From the NCBI GenBank assembly GCA_041751935.1, contig JBGSIA010000165.1, positions 1-64,000 of the forward strand: DNA of 64,000 nt, given 5' to 3'. The translations under genes were made by a program, and so were the position numbers. Source of the stretch: JBBSJZ01 sp041751935 (GTDB lineage Bacteria > Planctomycetota > Planctomycetia > Pirellulales > Pirellulaceae). The notes beneath the pieces were generated by a model. It ran no database searches and had not been told where the DNA came from. It saw only the letters and a program-made list of their open reading frames with translations. Every line of letters starts with the position of its first letter. The first letter of the stretch is position 1. This document shows positions 45,059 to 54,841 of this stretch, piece by piece.

Positions 45059-48000
45059 ATGACTCCGATGAACGAACTCTTCCACTTGCCGCCAGCTCAA
45101 GGGCTTTACGACCCAGAGTTTGAAAAAGATGCTTGTGGCGTTGGTTTCATTGCTCATATCAAGGGCAAGCCCAGCCATCAAATCGTTGTTGACGCCGATA
45201 CGATTCTGCAGAACATGGACCATCGCGGTGCTTGTGGATGCGAAGCGAATACCGGAGATGGTTCTGGGATTCTTTGTGGTCTGCCGCATAGGTTTCTCGC
45301 CAAGGTCGCCAAGCGTGATCTCAGTGTCGATTTACCTGAGCCGGGAAAGTTTTCCGCCGGGTTGATCTTCCTGCCACAGGATGACGCCGAACGTGCACAT
45401 TGCAAAGCGACGATGGAGCGGTTAATTGCCGAAACTGGGCAACGCTTTATCGGTTGGCGTGATGTGCCTCAGGAGGCTGAATTGGCCGACATTGGACCGA
45501 CCGCACTGCGCAGCGAACCATTCATCGAGATGCTGTTCGTCGCCGCTGCCGATGGGTTGCAAGGCGAGGCCTTTGAGCGACAGTTGTATTTGATTCGCAA
45601 ACAAGCCAGCCACCAACTGCGCGGCAGCAAGGAACTCAAGCAAGCCTTGATGTTCTATGTTTGTTCGTTGAGCACCAAGGTCATCATTTACAAGGGAATG
45701 CTAACGCCAGCGCAGGTGATGCCCTATTTCCCTGATCTTCGCGACGATGATTTTGAAACTCACTTGGCGATGGTCCACAGTCGCTTCTCTACCAATACAT
45801 TCCCTTCCTGGGATCGTGCGCAACCGCTGCGATTCATGAGCCACAATGGCGAGATCAATACCTTGCGTGGTAACGCCAACTGGATGCGTGCTCGGCAAGG
45901 CAGTGCTGCGAGCGAGTTGTATGGTGATGAACTTCAAAAGTTGTTCCCCGTGATTGAGCCCAACTTGAGTGACTCCGGCACGTTCGACAACGTCCTTGAG
46001 TTTCTGTTAATGAATGGTCGCACGTTGCAGGAAGCGATCATGATGATGGTCCCCGAAGCGTGGCAAAAACATGAAACGATGGACGAAGAGAAGCGAGCGT
46101 TTTATGAGTACTTCTCGTGTCTGATGGAACCATGGGATGGTCCGGCGTCCATTGTCTTTACCGACGGCCATTACATAGGTGCAACGCTCGACCGCAATGG
46201 GCTGCGTCCCAGTCGCTACTACATCACTCACGATGACCGCGTCATCATGGCCAGCGAGGTTGGTGTATTGCCAGTCGATCCGGTGATCGTCAAGGAGAAA
46301 GGGCGTTTGCAACCGGGAAAGATGTTTCTCATCGATTTTGAGCAAGGCCGGTTGATTCCCGATGAGGAACTCAAACGTGAATTCGCACACCGCATGCCCT
46401 ATGGCGATTGGTTGCGTGAGCAGCGGATTCGGCTGACAGATTTGAACCCAACGGCCGAACCGCATGGGTTTGACAGCGAAACATTGCTGCCGCGGATGCA
46501 AGCTTTCGGTTACACGGCCGAGACCATGAATTTCATGCTGCGACCGCTCGTACAGGAACTACGAGATCCCGTTGGCTCGATGGGTAACGACAGCGCTCTG
46601 GCGTGTTTGAGCGACTCGCCGCGGATGATTTACGATTACTTCAAGCAATTGTTCGCCCAGGTAACCAACCCGGCGATCGATTCGATCCGCGAAGAAGTCA
46701 TCATGTCGCTGGAGTGCTACATCGGCCCCGAGGAGAATCTGCTTGCGGCGACCCCGGAGCATTGTCATCGACTGCTTGTCGATCATCCGATCCTGACAAA
46801 TGAAGAGCTTGCCGCACTGGCGCATATCAATTTCGCCGGCTGGCAAAGCAAAGTAATCGACATCTCATTCGATCGCAGCGAAGGCAAATCAGGGCTGACC
46901 AAGACCCTTGATCGGATAGCCGCCGAAGCCGAGGCTGCTGCGGACGCTGGGATACAGTTGGTGATTTTGAGTGACCGTTCGATCTCCAAGGACCGTGTAC
47001 CCGTCAGTATGTTGCTCGCGGTGGGTGCCGTTCATCATCATTTGGTCCAGCAAGCCAAACGAACTCGCGTTGGGTTAATTGCCGAGACGGGTGAGGCTCG
47101 CGAAGTGCATCACCATTGCCTGCTTGTCGGTTATGGCGCTGATGCGATCAATCCATATTTGGCGTTTGAGTCGCTGTGGCAAGCTCGACATGATGGCTTG
47201 CTTCCGGAGAGGTTCGACGAAGATGACAAGGTTGTCGCCGCGTACCGCAAGGGTGTCGCCAAAGGCATCTTGAAGGTGATGGCGAAGATGGGCATCAGTA
47301 CGTTGCAGAGCTATAAGGGAGCCCAAATTTTCGAGGCACTCGGGTTGCGAAATGAGATTGTCAACAAGTGCTTTGTGGGCACGGCAAGCCGAATACAAGG
47401 CGTGTCGTTTGATGTACTCGCCGAAGAAACACTGCGTCGTCATTCGCTCGGATATCCCGAACGAGTCGATAACCGTTTGACACAACTGCCGAACTTGGGC
47501 GAATATCATTGGCGAGCCGAAGGCGAAAAGCATGCTTGGAGCCCGCAAGCAATTTCTTCGCTGCAAGTTGCCGCAAGAAATAATAATGAAGACGCTTATT
47601 GGAAGTTTGCACATACGATCAATTCGGAAAGCCGCAGTCGCTGCTTTTTACGTGGACTGCTTGACTTCCGTGAGGATATCAATCCGTCGATTCACCTCGA
47701 TGAAGTGCAGACTGCCAAGGAGATCGTCAAGCGTTTTTGCACGGGGGCGATGAGCTTCGGTAGTATCAGTGCTGAGTCTCACGAAACATTGGCGATTGCG
47801 ATGAACCGCATAGGCGGTAAGAGCAATACGGGCGAAGGCGGCGAAGACCCGATTCGTTTTCAACCGATGGAGAACGGAGACAGCAAACGGTCCGCGATCA
47901 AGCAGGTTGCGTCGGGCCGTTTTGGTGTCACGATTGAATACTTGGCGAACGCCGACGAACTTCAAATCAAAATTTCGCAAGGCGCCAAGCCGGGCGAAGG

Positions 48001-49624
48001 CGGTGAGTTGCCGGGCAAGAAAGTTGATAAAAATATCGCCAGGATTCGATACAGCACACCTGGCGTCGGTTTGATTTCACCGCCGCCGCATCACGATATC
48101 TATTCAATTGAGGATTTGGCCCAACTAATACACGACCTCAAGAACAGCAACCCCTCGGCGCGGATTAGCGTCAAGTTGGTAAGCGAAGTCGGAGTCGGTG
48201 TAGTTGCGTCCGGAGTGGCCAAAGCACATGCGGATCATATTGTCATCGCTGGCGATACCGGAGGTACCGGGGCATCACCACTCACAAGTATCAAGCACGC
48301 TGGATTGCCTTGGGAATTGGGGATCGCCGAGGCACATCAAGTTTTGGTGTTGAACGACCTTCGTAGTCGTGTCGTACTGCAAACTGACGGGGGTCTTAAA
48401 ACCGGTCGCGACGTCGTGATTGCAGCGTTGTTGGGCGCCGAAGAATTCGGTTTTGCTACGGCCCCGCTGGTGACTCTCGGGTGCATCATGATGCGCAAGT
48501 GCCACTTGAATACCTGCCCAGTTGGCATTGCAACTCAAGATCCAGAACTTCGCAAAATGTTTACCGGAAAACCCGAGCATGTTGTAAATTACCTGTTCAT
48601 GGTCGCCGAAGAAGCAAGGCGAATCATGGCGAAGCTTGGTTTCCGTACGATCGAAGAAATGGTGGGTCGTAGCGACCTGCTGCATACTGATGCGGCGATC
48701 AAGCATTGGAAAGCTGACGGACTCGATTTGACGCCGATTTTACAACCGGCTCGTAAACCACATGATGCGGTCGAAGTAACGTGCAAACGTGCTCAAGACC
48801 ACGGATTAGAAAAATCATTGGATATGACGGTGATATTGCCGCAAGCCGGCCCAGCACTGGAGCAGGGCGAGGCCGTCATCATTCGTTCGCCTGTGGTGAA
48901 TATCAATCGTACGATCGGCACGATCTTGTCGCACGAGGTTGCCAAGCGTTACGGCCAAGCTGGTCTTCCTGATGATACAGTTCGTATTGAGCTGACGGGT
49001 TCCGCCGGTCAGAGTCTCGGTGCGTTCTTAGCTCACGGCATCACGATTGAACTCGAAGGCGATGCCAATGATTACGTCGGCAAAGGTTTGTCCGGTGGCC
49101 GAGTGATCGTGTTCCCACCGCGTGAGAGTAGTTTTGCTCCTCAAGACAACCTGATTGTGGGTAACGTTTGTTTGTATGGTGCGACCAGCGGCGAAGCTTA
49201 TTTCCGTGGTCGTGCGGCAGAGCGATTCTGTGTCCGGAACAGCGGTGCGTTCGCGGTTGTCGAGGGTGTTGGGGATCACGGTTGCGAGTACATGACCGGC
49301 GGTCGGGTAATCATCCTCGGTACCACGGGACGAAACTTTGCAGCCGGTATGTCTGGCGGTATCGCATACGTCTGGGACCGCATCGGCGATTTCAATATGA
49401 AGTGCAATCTAGCTACCGTGGCACTGGAGAAAATTGATTCGTCGCAAGAAGACGACGAAGTTCGCGCGATGATTCAAAAGCATGCCGAATACACTCGTAG
49501 CTCCGTCGCCGAGTCGATTTTGGAGAACTGGGATGGATTTTTAGAACAGTGCGTGAAAGTGATGCCGACGGATTACAAACGCGTATTGCAGAATTTGGAA
49601 GTCGAAGAAGAAGTCGCTGTATAG
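45059..49624 (+). CDS. gltB: Glutamate synthase (NADPH), large subunit
   Basis: A 1521-residue protein with all GltB domains. The class II glutamine amidotransferase domain starts with DACGVGFIAHIKG, where Cys26 should become the N-terminal nucleophile after propeptide removal. The central domain follows. The FMN-binding synthase domain carries CTGAMSFGSISAESHETLA and GEGGEDPIRF. The 3Fe-4S ligands are Cys1142, Cys1148 and Cys1153 (CIMMRKCHLNTC). The C-terminus is the GXGXG beta-helix (SGGRVIVFPPRE, YMTGGRVIILG). It forms glutamate from 2-oxoglutarate and glutamine-derived ammonia. gltD follows after 80 bases. Confidence 0.96.
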   Translation: MTPMNELFHLPPAQGLYDPEFEKDACGVGFIAHIKGKPSHQIVVDADTILQNMDHRGACGCEANTGDGSGILCGLPHRFLAKVAKRDLSVDLPEPGKFSAGLIFLPQDDAERAHCKATMERLIAETGQRFIGWRDVPQEAELADIGPTALRSEPFIEMLFVAAADGLQGEAFERQLYLIRKQASHQLRGSKELKQALMFYVCSLSTKVIIYKGMLTPAQVMPYFPDLRDDDFETHLAMVHSRFSTNTFPSWDRAQPLRFMSHNGEINTLRGNANWMRARQGSAASELYGDELQKLFPVIEPNLSDSGTFDNVLEFLLMNGRTLQEAIMMMVPEAWQKHETMDEEKRAFYEYFSCLMEPWDGPASIVFTDGHYIGATLDRNGLRPSRYYITHDDRVIMASEVGVLPVDPVIVKEKGRLQPGKMFLIDFEQGRLIPDEELKREFAHRMPYGDWLREQRIRLTDLNPTAEPHGFDSETLLPRMQAFGYTAETMNFMLRPLVQELRDPVGSMGNDSALACLSDSPRMIYDYFKQLFAQVTNPAIDSIREEVIMSLECYIGPEENLLAATPEHCHRLLVDHPILTNEELAALAHINFAGWQSKVIDISFDRSEGKSGLTKTLDRIAAEAEAAADAGIQLVILSDRSISKDRVPVSMLLAVGAVHHHLVQQAKRTRVGLIAETGEAREVHHHCLLVGYGADAINPYLAFESLWQARHDGLLPERFDEDDKVVAAYRKGVAKGILKVMAKMGISTLQSYKGAQIFEALGLRNEIVNKCFVGTASRIQGVSFDVLAEETLRRHSLGYPERVDNRLTQLPNLGEYHWRAEGEKHAWSPQAISSLQVAARNNNEDAYWKFAHTINSESRSRCFLRGLLDFREDINPSIHLDEVQTAKEIVKRFCTGAMSFGSISAESHETLAIAMNRIGGKSNTGEGGEDPIRFQPMENGDSKRSAIKQVASGRFGVTIEYLANADELQIKISQGAKPGEGGELPGKKVDKNIARIRYSTPGVGLISPPPHHDIYSIEDLAQLIHDLKNSNPSARISVKLVSEVGVGVVASGVAKAHADHIVIAGDTGGTGASPLTSIKHAGLPWELGIAEAHQVLVLNDLRSRVVLQTDGGLKTGRDVVIAALLGAEEFGFATAPLVTLGCIMMRKCHLNTCPVGIATQDPELRKMFTGKPEHVVNYLFMVAEEARRIMAKLGFRTIEEMVGRSDLLHTDAAIKHWKADGLDLTPILQPARKPHDAVEVTCKRAQDHGLEKSLDMTVILPQAGPALEQGEAVIIRSPVVNINRTIGTILSHEVAKRYGQAGLPDDTVRIELTGSAGQSLGAFLAHGITIELEGDANDYVGKGLSGGRVIVFPPRESSFAPQDNLIVGNVCLYGATSGEAYFRGRAAERFCVRNSGAFAVVEGVGDHGCEYMTGGRVIILGTTGRNFAAGMSGGIAYVWDRIGDFNMKCNLATVALEKIDSSQEDDEVRAMIQKHAEYTRSSVAESILENWDGFLEQCVKVMPTDYKRVLQNLEVEEEVAV

Positions 49625-49704
49625 TCGTTCCTGTCTCGCTTGCACGACTGATGCGTGGAAGTGAATGATCAAATCAATAAAGTTAATCACTGAAAGAAAG
49701 CATT

Positions 49705-51207
49705 ATGGGAAAGCCCACCGGTTTCAAAGAATTTGATCGCAAAAAAGTTCCTTGGCGTTTGCCAGTTGTTCGCATCAATGACTATGACGAAATTTATACA
49801 GCGCCACGCGTTGAGCAATTACGGGAGCAGGGCGCTCGTTGCATGGATTGCGGTGTACCGTTTTGTCAGTCGGCAACCGGCTGTCCCATTGACAATTTGA
49901 TCCCCGAGTGGAATGACCTCGTTTACAACAATCGCTGGAAAGAAGCGATCGAGCGGCTGCACAAGACGAATAACTTTCCAGAGTTCACCGGTCGTACCTG
50001 CCCTGCCCCTTGCGAAGGTGCGTGTGTTCTCGGCATCACCAGTCCACCAGTGACGATCAAGAATATCGAGAATGCGATTGTCGATCGCGCTTGGGAAGAA
50101 GGCTGGATCGTCGTACAGCCTCCCAAGCAACGGACCGGCAAACGCGTCGCGATCATCGGCAGTGGTCCGTCGGGCCTCGCCGCTGCGGACCAACTGAATA
50201 AAGCAGGTCACAAGGTAACCGTCTATGAACGGGCCAACCGGATAGGCGGATTATTGCAATACGGAATCCCCAACATGAAGCTGGACAAAGGCGTTGTCCA
50301 ACGACGTGTTAACAAGATGACCGCTGAAGGTGTGACATTCATCACGGGTGTCAACGTGGGTAAGGATCTTGACGTAAAGCAATTGCAAGCTGAGAACGAC
50401 GCTTTGCTGATGGCGTGTGGGGCAACGAAGCCGCGAGATTTGCCTGCGCCCAATCGGGATGCCAAGGGAATCCACTTCGCCATGGAGTTTCTAACAGCGA
50501 ATACGCGTCAAACGGTTCACGGCGATCAACTTGGTGCCGACTTCATCAGCGCCGAGGGAAAAGACGTCATTGTTATTGGTGGTGGGGATACAGGAACGGA
50601 CTGTATCGGAACTAGTATCCGACATGGCTGTCGTAGTCTGGTCAATTTTGAATTGTTACCGCAACCGCCGGTCGATCGGGCGCCGGATAATCCATGGCCG
50701 GAGTGGCCGCGAACATTCCGCGTGGACTATGGGCACGAAGAAGCGGAAGCCAAGTTCGGTCGTGACCCGCGCGAGTACCAAATTTTGAGCAAAGAGTATC
50801 TCAAAGACGAGAACGGAAACTTGCGTGGTATCAAGACGGTAAACGTCCAATGGACCAAGGGAGACGATGGCGGCTGGAAAATGAGCGAAGTTGCTGGCAG
50901 CGAAAAGGATTGGCCTTCACAACTCATTTTGCTGGCGATGGGTTTCCTCGGTCCTGAGCAGTATCTGGCGCAATCGATCGGTTTGCAGTGTGACCCGCGA
51001 AGTAATTTTCAGGCTGTTCACGGTACGTTTACGACGAACATTGAGGGCGTCTTTGCCGCAGGCGATTGTCGTCGCGGACAAAGCCTGGTGGTATGGGCAA
51101 TCAACGAAGGTCGTGGTGCCGCGCGAGCGATTGATTTGTACCTGCTGGGAGACAGCCAGCTTCCAGCGCCGGGAATCACGATGGGTACGTCGATGTCTGT
51201 GGTCTAG
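49705..51207 (+). CDS. gltD: Glutamate synthase, small subunit
   Basis: A 500-residue flavoprotein. The N-terminal Fe-S region has ARCMDCGVPFCQSATGCPI and FTGRTCPAPCEGACVLG, which should bind two 4Fe-4S clusters. The FAD-binding loop is IIGSGPSGLAAADQL, and the NADPH-binding loop is VIGGGDTGTDCIGTS. The C-terminus has GVFAAGDCRRGQSLVVWAI. It passes electrons from NADPH to the large subunit encoded just upstream. Length and motif order are those of standard GltD. Confidence 0.95.
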   Translation: MGKPTGFKEFDRKKVPWRLPVVRINDYDEIYTAPRVEQLREQGARCMDCGVPFCQSATGCPIDNLIPEWNDLVYNNRWKEAIERLHKTNNFPEFTGRTCPAPCEGACVLGITSPPVTIKNIENAIVDRAWEEGWIVVQPPKQRTGKRVAIIGSGPSGLAAADQLNKAGHKVTVYERANRIGGLLQYGIPNMKLDKGVVQRRVNKMTAEGVTFITGVNVGKDLDVKQLQAENDALLMACGATKPRDLPAPNRDAKGIHFAMEFLTANTRQTVHGDQLGADFISAEGKDVIVIGGGDTGTDCIGTSIRHGCRSLVNFELLPQPPVDRAPDNPWPEWPRTFRVDYGHEEAEAKFGRDPREYQILSKEYLKDENGNLRGIKTVNVQWTKGDDGGWKMSEVAGSEKDWPSQLILLAMGFLGPEQYLAQSIGLQCDPRSNFQAVHGTFTTNIEGVFAAGDCRRGQSLVVWAINEGRGAARAIDLYLLGDSQLPAPGITMGTSMSVV

Positions 51208-51436
51208 GCTACTGTGGTTGCACGCAGGGTTCGTGGGCGGATGGTGCAGTTGAGCAATCGAACGCGATTTTCGCCATATTGTGATTCTTTTTGCTGGCGA
51301 GTTGACGTTGCCGCGGCGTTTTGGAAACGTGTAGGATGCGATTTAGTTGGTGTCCCGAAAGGAATCGGGGCAGCACTCAGTAGAGCGAATCCGTAGCCGC
51401 TCGCCGTTTTTTGCACGACTAAATCTCGAGGCAGGG

Positions 51437-53152
51437 ATGCTTTCTCGCCCTCAGTTATGGCAGATTCTCAGTTTCATGGCCCTCGGTATGCTGCCAGCAT
51501 GCCGCGGCTCCTATCCTCTCGCCCGGTCGGTCCAAGTGACACGCGAGCCGGGTTTGGATGCGCCAGACGTTGACGCACCTCCGCAACGACTGGCAACGGC
51601 CAAACCCCGAGTCGGCTCCGAATTGCCGTCGCAAGTTGCTCCGGTGGCGCACCAGGAAGAATCTCCGCATAACAGTCCCCAGACAAGAATGCGGGACAAC
51701 CGTCGTACACCGCAATCGGATTCCGTATCACAATACAGCGTCGGCGATATGCCCAGTGATATCGCTCCGAACGAGAGACCAATCACGACACCCGCTCGCA
51801 ATTCGATGCCTGTTTCGAACCGGACAATTGTTCGCCAAGGAAACACACAAGTTGAAGCCGCTCGCAAGACGGTACCGGACGCGCATCACATCTCCGATAC
51901 AATCTCGAACATCGAAGATCTGCAATTACGCACCGCCAGCGTCCAGACGTCCCTAAGTCATCGCTCGGCGGACGACGAGCCGATTGATTTAGCGAAGTTA
52001 CCGGCCGGTGCCAACGAGATGCTCGACGCATTCAAGAACAGTCCACCGGAAGTGCAGCAGCAGGCCTTGCGGCAATTGATCGCCGCGGCGACTCGTACTG
52101 CGGAGTCGACCACACGACCCCGCAGTATCGACACCGCAATTCTAGAGTCTCTCGCTGATGCACACGAATTGCCTCCCCAACGCAACTCGCCGCCAACCGA
52201 AGCACCTGCACAGATTTCCAACGAGGTTGAACCCACGAATGCAAACGTATCGCAGCCAGTAACGGCGACGGCGTCATTGTCACCACCAACACGCGATGCC
52301 GCGATCCAGCAAGTGTCGCATTCGCAAACTGATCAGGTTCCAGCTCCCAGAAGCGTTGTGTCTCGAGCGGTCGCGGAAAGTGAACCTGAATCGGTGCCGG
52401 AGATCATTGACGATGAATCACCGAGTCCTAAGACGGCAAATGTCAAAACGCTTTCTGAATCGGCTCTTTACAACGAGTTGGTGAATCGATTGAGTCAAGC
52501 GAACGCCGACGAATCAGCAGCCGATCGAAGTCGCCGACTCGTCACGCTGCGTCACTTGATGGTACTCTCGGGTAACGTCGACGACGCCGTCCGTGGCATT
52601 GACGAAATGCCCGAGCAAGAACAGGAATACTTGCGACACCAACTGCTTGGTTTATGGACCATCATCGATCCCGATGGTCACCCGGTTCCCGGTCGACGAT
52701 TCACGGCGGCGCTGCCACAATTGCGGCAAGCAACCAACCACTTATCTGCCGCCACCGATTCGCTTGAAGTCCGGTCGCTCGCATTCTGCACCGAAATTGA
52801 ATCGTATGGACAGATCAAGAAATTCCCCAGCACACGATTCAAAGCGGGGCAGCAAGTGATTTTGTACTGCGAGATCGAAAACTTTGTCGCCGTCAAAGTC
52901 AACGACGGCTACGAAACGAATCTGCAAGGCAGTTATGACGTCTTCAATGAAACAGGCGAAAAGGTCGCTAGTCAGCTATTGCCCGCTGACCGTCAAGTCT
53001 CCAACAACTATCTGCGTGACTACTTTATTGCCTACCAAATGAACTTGCCCAAGGAACTACCGCCAGGCAAATACCGGCTGCAGTTGACGCTCGAAGACAT
53101 CACGGGCAAGAAATTCGGCCAAGCTGCGATATCCTATGAAATCGTGCGATAG
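51437..53152 (+). CDS. Probable lipoprotein with disordered middle and C-terminal beta domain
   Basis: Start at ATG 51437, directly after GAGGCAGGG, gives 571 residues with a signal peptide ending in the lipobox-like LPAC (Cys22). Residues 30-370 are rich in Ser, Pro, Thr, Gln and Arg and appear disordered. Two more ordered parts follow: a helical segment near 380-480 (LYNELVNRLSQANADESAAD, MPEQEQEYLRHQLLGLWTII) and a C-terminal beta domain (KAGQQVILYCEIENF, YDVFNETGEKVASQ, PPGKYRLQLTLED). The last domain resembles Ig-like folds in planctomycete envelope proteins. Function unknown. It ends base-to-base against thpR on the other strand. Confidence 0.68.
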   Translation: MLSRPQLWQILSFMALGMLPACRGSYPLARSVQVTREPGLDAPDVDAPPQRLATAKPRVGSELPSQVAPVAHQEESPHNSPQTRMRDNRRTPQSDSVSQYSVGDMPSDIAPNERPITTPARNSMPVSNRTIVRQGNTQVEAARKTVPDAHHISDTISNIEDLQLRTASVQTSLSHRSADDEPIDLAKLPAGANEMLDAFKNSPPEVQQQALRQLIAAATRTAESTTRPRSIDTAILESLADAHELPPQRNSPPTEAPAQISNEVEPTNANVSQPVTATASLSPPTRDAAIQQVSHSQTDQVPAPRSVVSRAVAESEPESVPEIIDDESPSPKTANVKTLSESALYNELVNRLSQANADESAADRSRRLVTLRHLMVLSGNVDDAVRGIDEMPEQEQEYLRHQLLGLWTIIDPDGHPVPGRRFTAALPQLRQATNHLSAATDSLEVRSLAFCTEIESYGQIKKFPSTRFKAGQQVILYCEIENFVAVKVNDGYETNLQGSYDVFNETGEKVASQLLPADRQVSNNYLRDYFIAYQMNLPKELPPGKYRLQLTLEDITGKKFGQAAISYEIVR

Positions 53153-53728
53153 TTACAACTCCACTGTCGCCATGACTTGATAGCTGGGGCCTCGCTTTTC
53201 AAGAAAGCTGGCGATTAGCTGTACACTGTCGACGCGCATCAATCCGAACTGATTCGTTTTCACTTTCTCCAACCGAGAAATCACCGCTTCGCTTGCAAAA
53301 CGGCTGCCACCGCGAGTCCGTCCGAGTGTCAAATGCGGCACGTACTCTCGTGGCTCGGGCTTGAATCCTAAATCCGCGAGTCGAATTTCTAACTGACAGA
53401 CCAGACGCTTGAGTGACTGTGTCTCGTCATCGACCGTGGAACAAATCACTCTTGGTCGCTCTGCGGTGGGCATGCCACCAATGCCAGTGAACAAAATTTC
53501 AAATTGCTCAATGGGGTCACAGACTTGAGCGATCACATCACATATTTTTGGGACTTCAACATTATCCACGTCGCCAAGAAACTTAAGCGTCAAGTGTAGG
53601 TTGTCGCTGGGCACCCACTTGATGCCATCTTTGTCCTCGGAAAGTCGTTCCACCAGTTTGGCCGCTGCTCGCAGGATCGGCGGTTTTAGGGGGATCGCGA
53701 TAAAAGATCGAATCGTGTGCATTGCCAA
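53153..53728 (-). CDS. thpR: RNA 2',3'-cyclic phosphodiesterase (ThpR/LigT)
   Basis: A 191-residue 2H phosphoesterase. The two catalytic HxTx motifs are His45 in DNLHLTLKF and His132 in YVPHLTLGR. RSFIAIPL at the N-terminus and KWVPSDNLH are family-typical. The enzyme opens 2',3'-cyclic phosphates or ligates tRNA halves in vitro. Its stop codon directly abuts that of the lipoprotein gene, with zero bases between, so the two transcripts must overlap at their 3' ends. Confidence 0.92.
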   Translation of the reverse strand: MAMHTIRSFIAIPLKPPILRAAAKLVERLSEDKDGIKWVPSDNLHLTLKFLGDVDNVEVPKICDVIAQVCDPIEQFEILFTGIGGMPTAERPRVICSTVDDETQSLKRLVCQLEIRLADLGFKPEPREYVPHLTLGRTRGGSRFASEAVISRLEKVKTNQFGLMRVDSVQLIASFLEKRGPSYQVMATVEL

Positions 53729-53820
53729 AGTTTATACTGCGACGTGTTGGTATTGAAACCATACATCGAGGAGAGATCCTTCGCGTTTTTCGATTGGCCT
53801 GTTATACCGGCCGGACGTGC

Positions 53821-54777
53821 CTAAGTTGGTGTTCCTGGTGTTTGTCGCTTGAACAAACGCAAACCCAACGTCACGATGGCGAGGACGATCGCTCCACCGA
53901 GAAGTCCCGCGAGCCCTTCCAACGCCATGTTCAGAATCGTTGACATGAATCCTCCCACCACGACAATATTCGCGACTGGATGCACAATTGCTTCGATCGC
54001 GTGATGCACTGGCGGAACGCCATGAACAAGAATCGAGCCGCCGACCAAAAACATCGCCGCTGTGCCGACAACACTGAGCGTTTTCATTAGGTAGGGTGCG
54101 GCGGTCAAAATCGCTTGGCCGATACTCTGTTTGAACGTCAGCGAACTGTTACCGGTATTGGACCGCAGCAGCCGCATACCGAGATCGTCAAGTTTGACGA
54201 TCCCCGCAACCAATCCATAGACGCCTACTGTCATCAGAAGGGCGATCGACACCAGCACCGCGACTTGCATCATGAAGGATGTCTGGGCGACCGTCCCTAA
54301 GGTGATAACGATGATTTCCGCTGAGAGAACAAAATCGGTGCGAATGGCACCTCGTATTTTGCCTTTCTCGACTTCAACAAGATCGATACTCGGATCGGCC
54401 ATTGCCGTGTGAAGTTCTTCGAGATGTTCGTCATCCTCGGCCGGATGCAAATACCGGTGTGCAAGTTTTTCGCAACCTTCATAACAGAGAAACAGACCGC
54501 CCAGTATCAGCAAAGGCTGGATCGCCCACGGTGCCAGCGTACTTAGGGCGAGGGCCACGGGAACGAGGATTGCCTTGTTCACGAGAGATCCCTTAGCGAC
54601 CGCCCAAACCACAGGCAACTCGCGACTGGCATCGACACCCGTAACTTGTTGTGCGTTGAGAGCCAGATCGTCGCCGAGAACGCCAGCCGTTTTTTTGGCT
54701 GCGACTTTGGTTAGTATTGCAACATCATCCAAAATGGACGTGATGTCGTCCAACAGCATTAACAAACCACTCGCCAC
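53821..54777 (-). CDS. DUF808 family inner-membrane protein
   Basis: GTG at 54777 is chosen because the mature family usually begins with a short SGLLMLLDDI-like leader and GGAATTG lies upstream; an ATG ten codons earlier is possible. Length is 318 residues. Family motifs are LLDDITSILDDVAILTKVAA, KKTAGVLGDDLALNAQQV and IRGAIRTDFVLSAEIIVI. At least six hydrophobic helices follow. The E. coli homologue YedI has no firmly assigned function. The gene lies in line with the acyltransferase gene upstream, 64 bases away. Confidence 0.82.
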   Translation of the reverse strand: MASGLLMLLDDITSILDDVAILTKVAAKKTAGVLGDDLALNAQQVTGVDASRELPVVWAVAKGSLVNKAILVPVALALSTLAPWAIQPLLILGGLFLCYEGCEKLAHRYLHPAEDDEHLEELHTAMADPSIDLVEVEKGKIRGAIRTDFVLSAEIIVITLGTVAQTSFMMQVAVLVSIALLMTVGVYGLVAGIVKLDDLGMRLLRSNTGNSSLTFKQSIGQAILTAAPYLMKTLSVVGTAAMFLVGGSILVHGVPPVHHAIEAIVHPVANIVVVGGFMSTILNMALEGLAGLLGGAIVLAIVTLGLRLFKRQTPGTPT

Positions 54778-54841
54778 GCTCTCAATTCCACTGTAGGGGA
54801 AACACAAACTTCAACGTCGAGGTCAGCAAGTGTAGCAGCGT

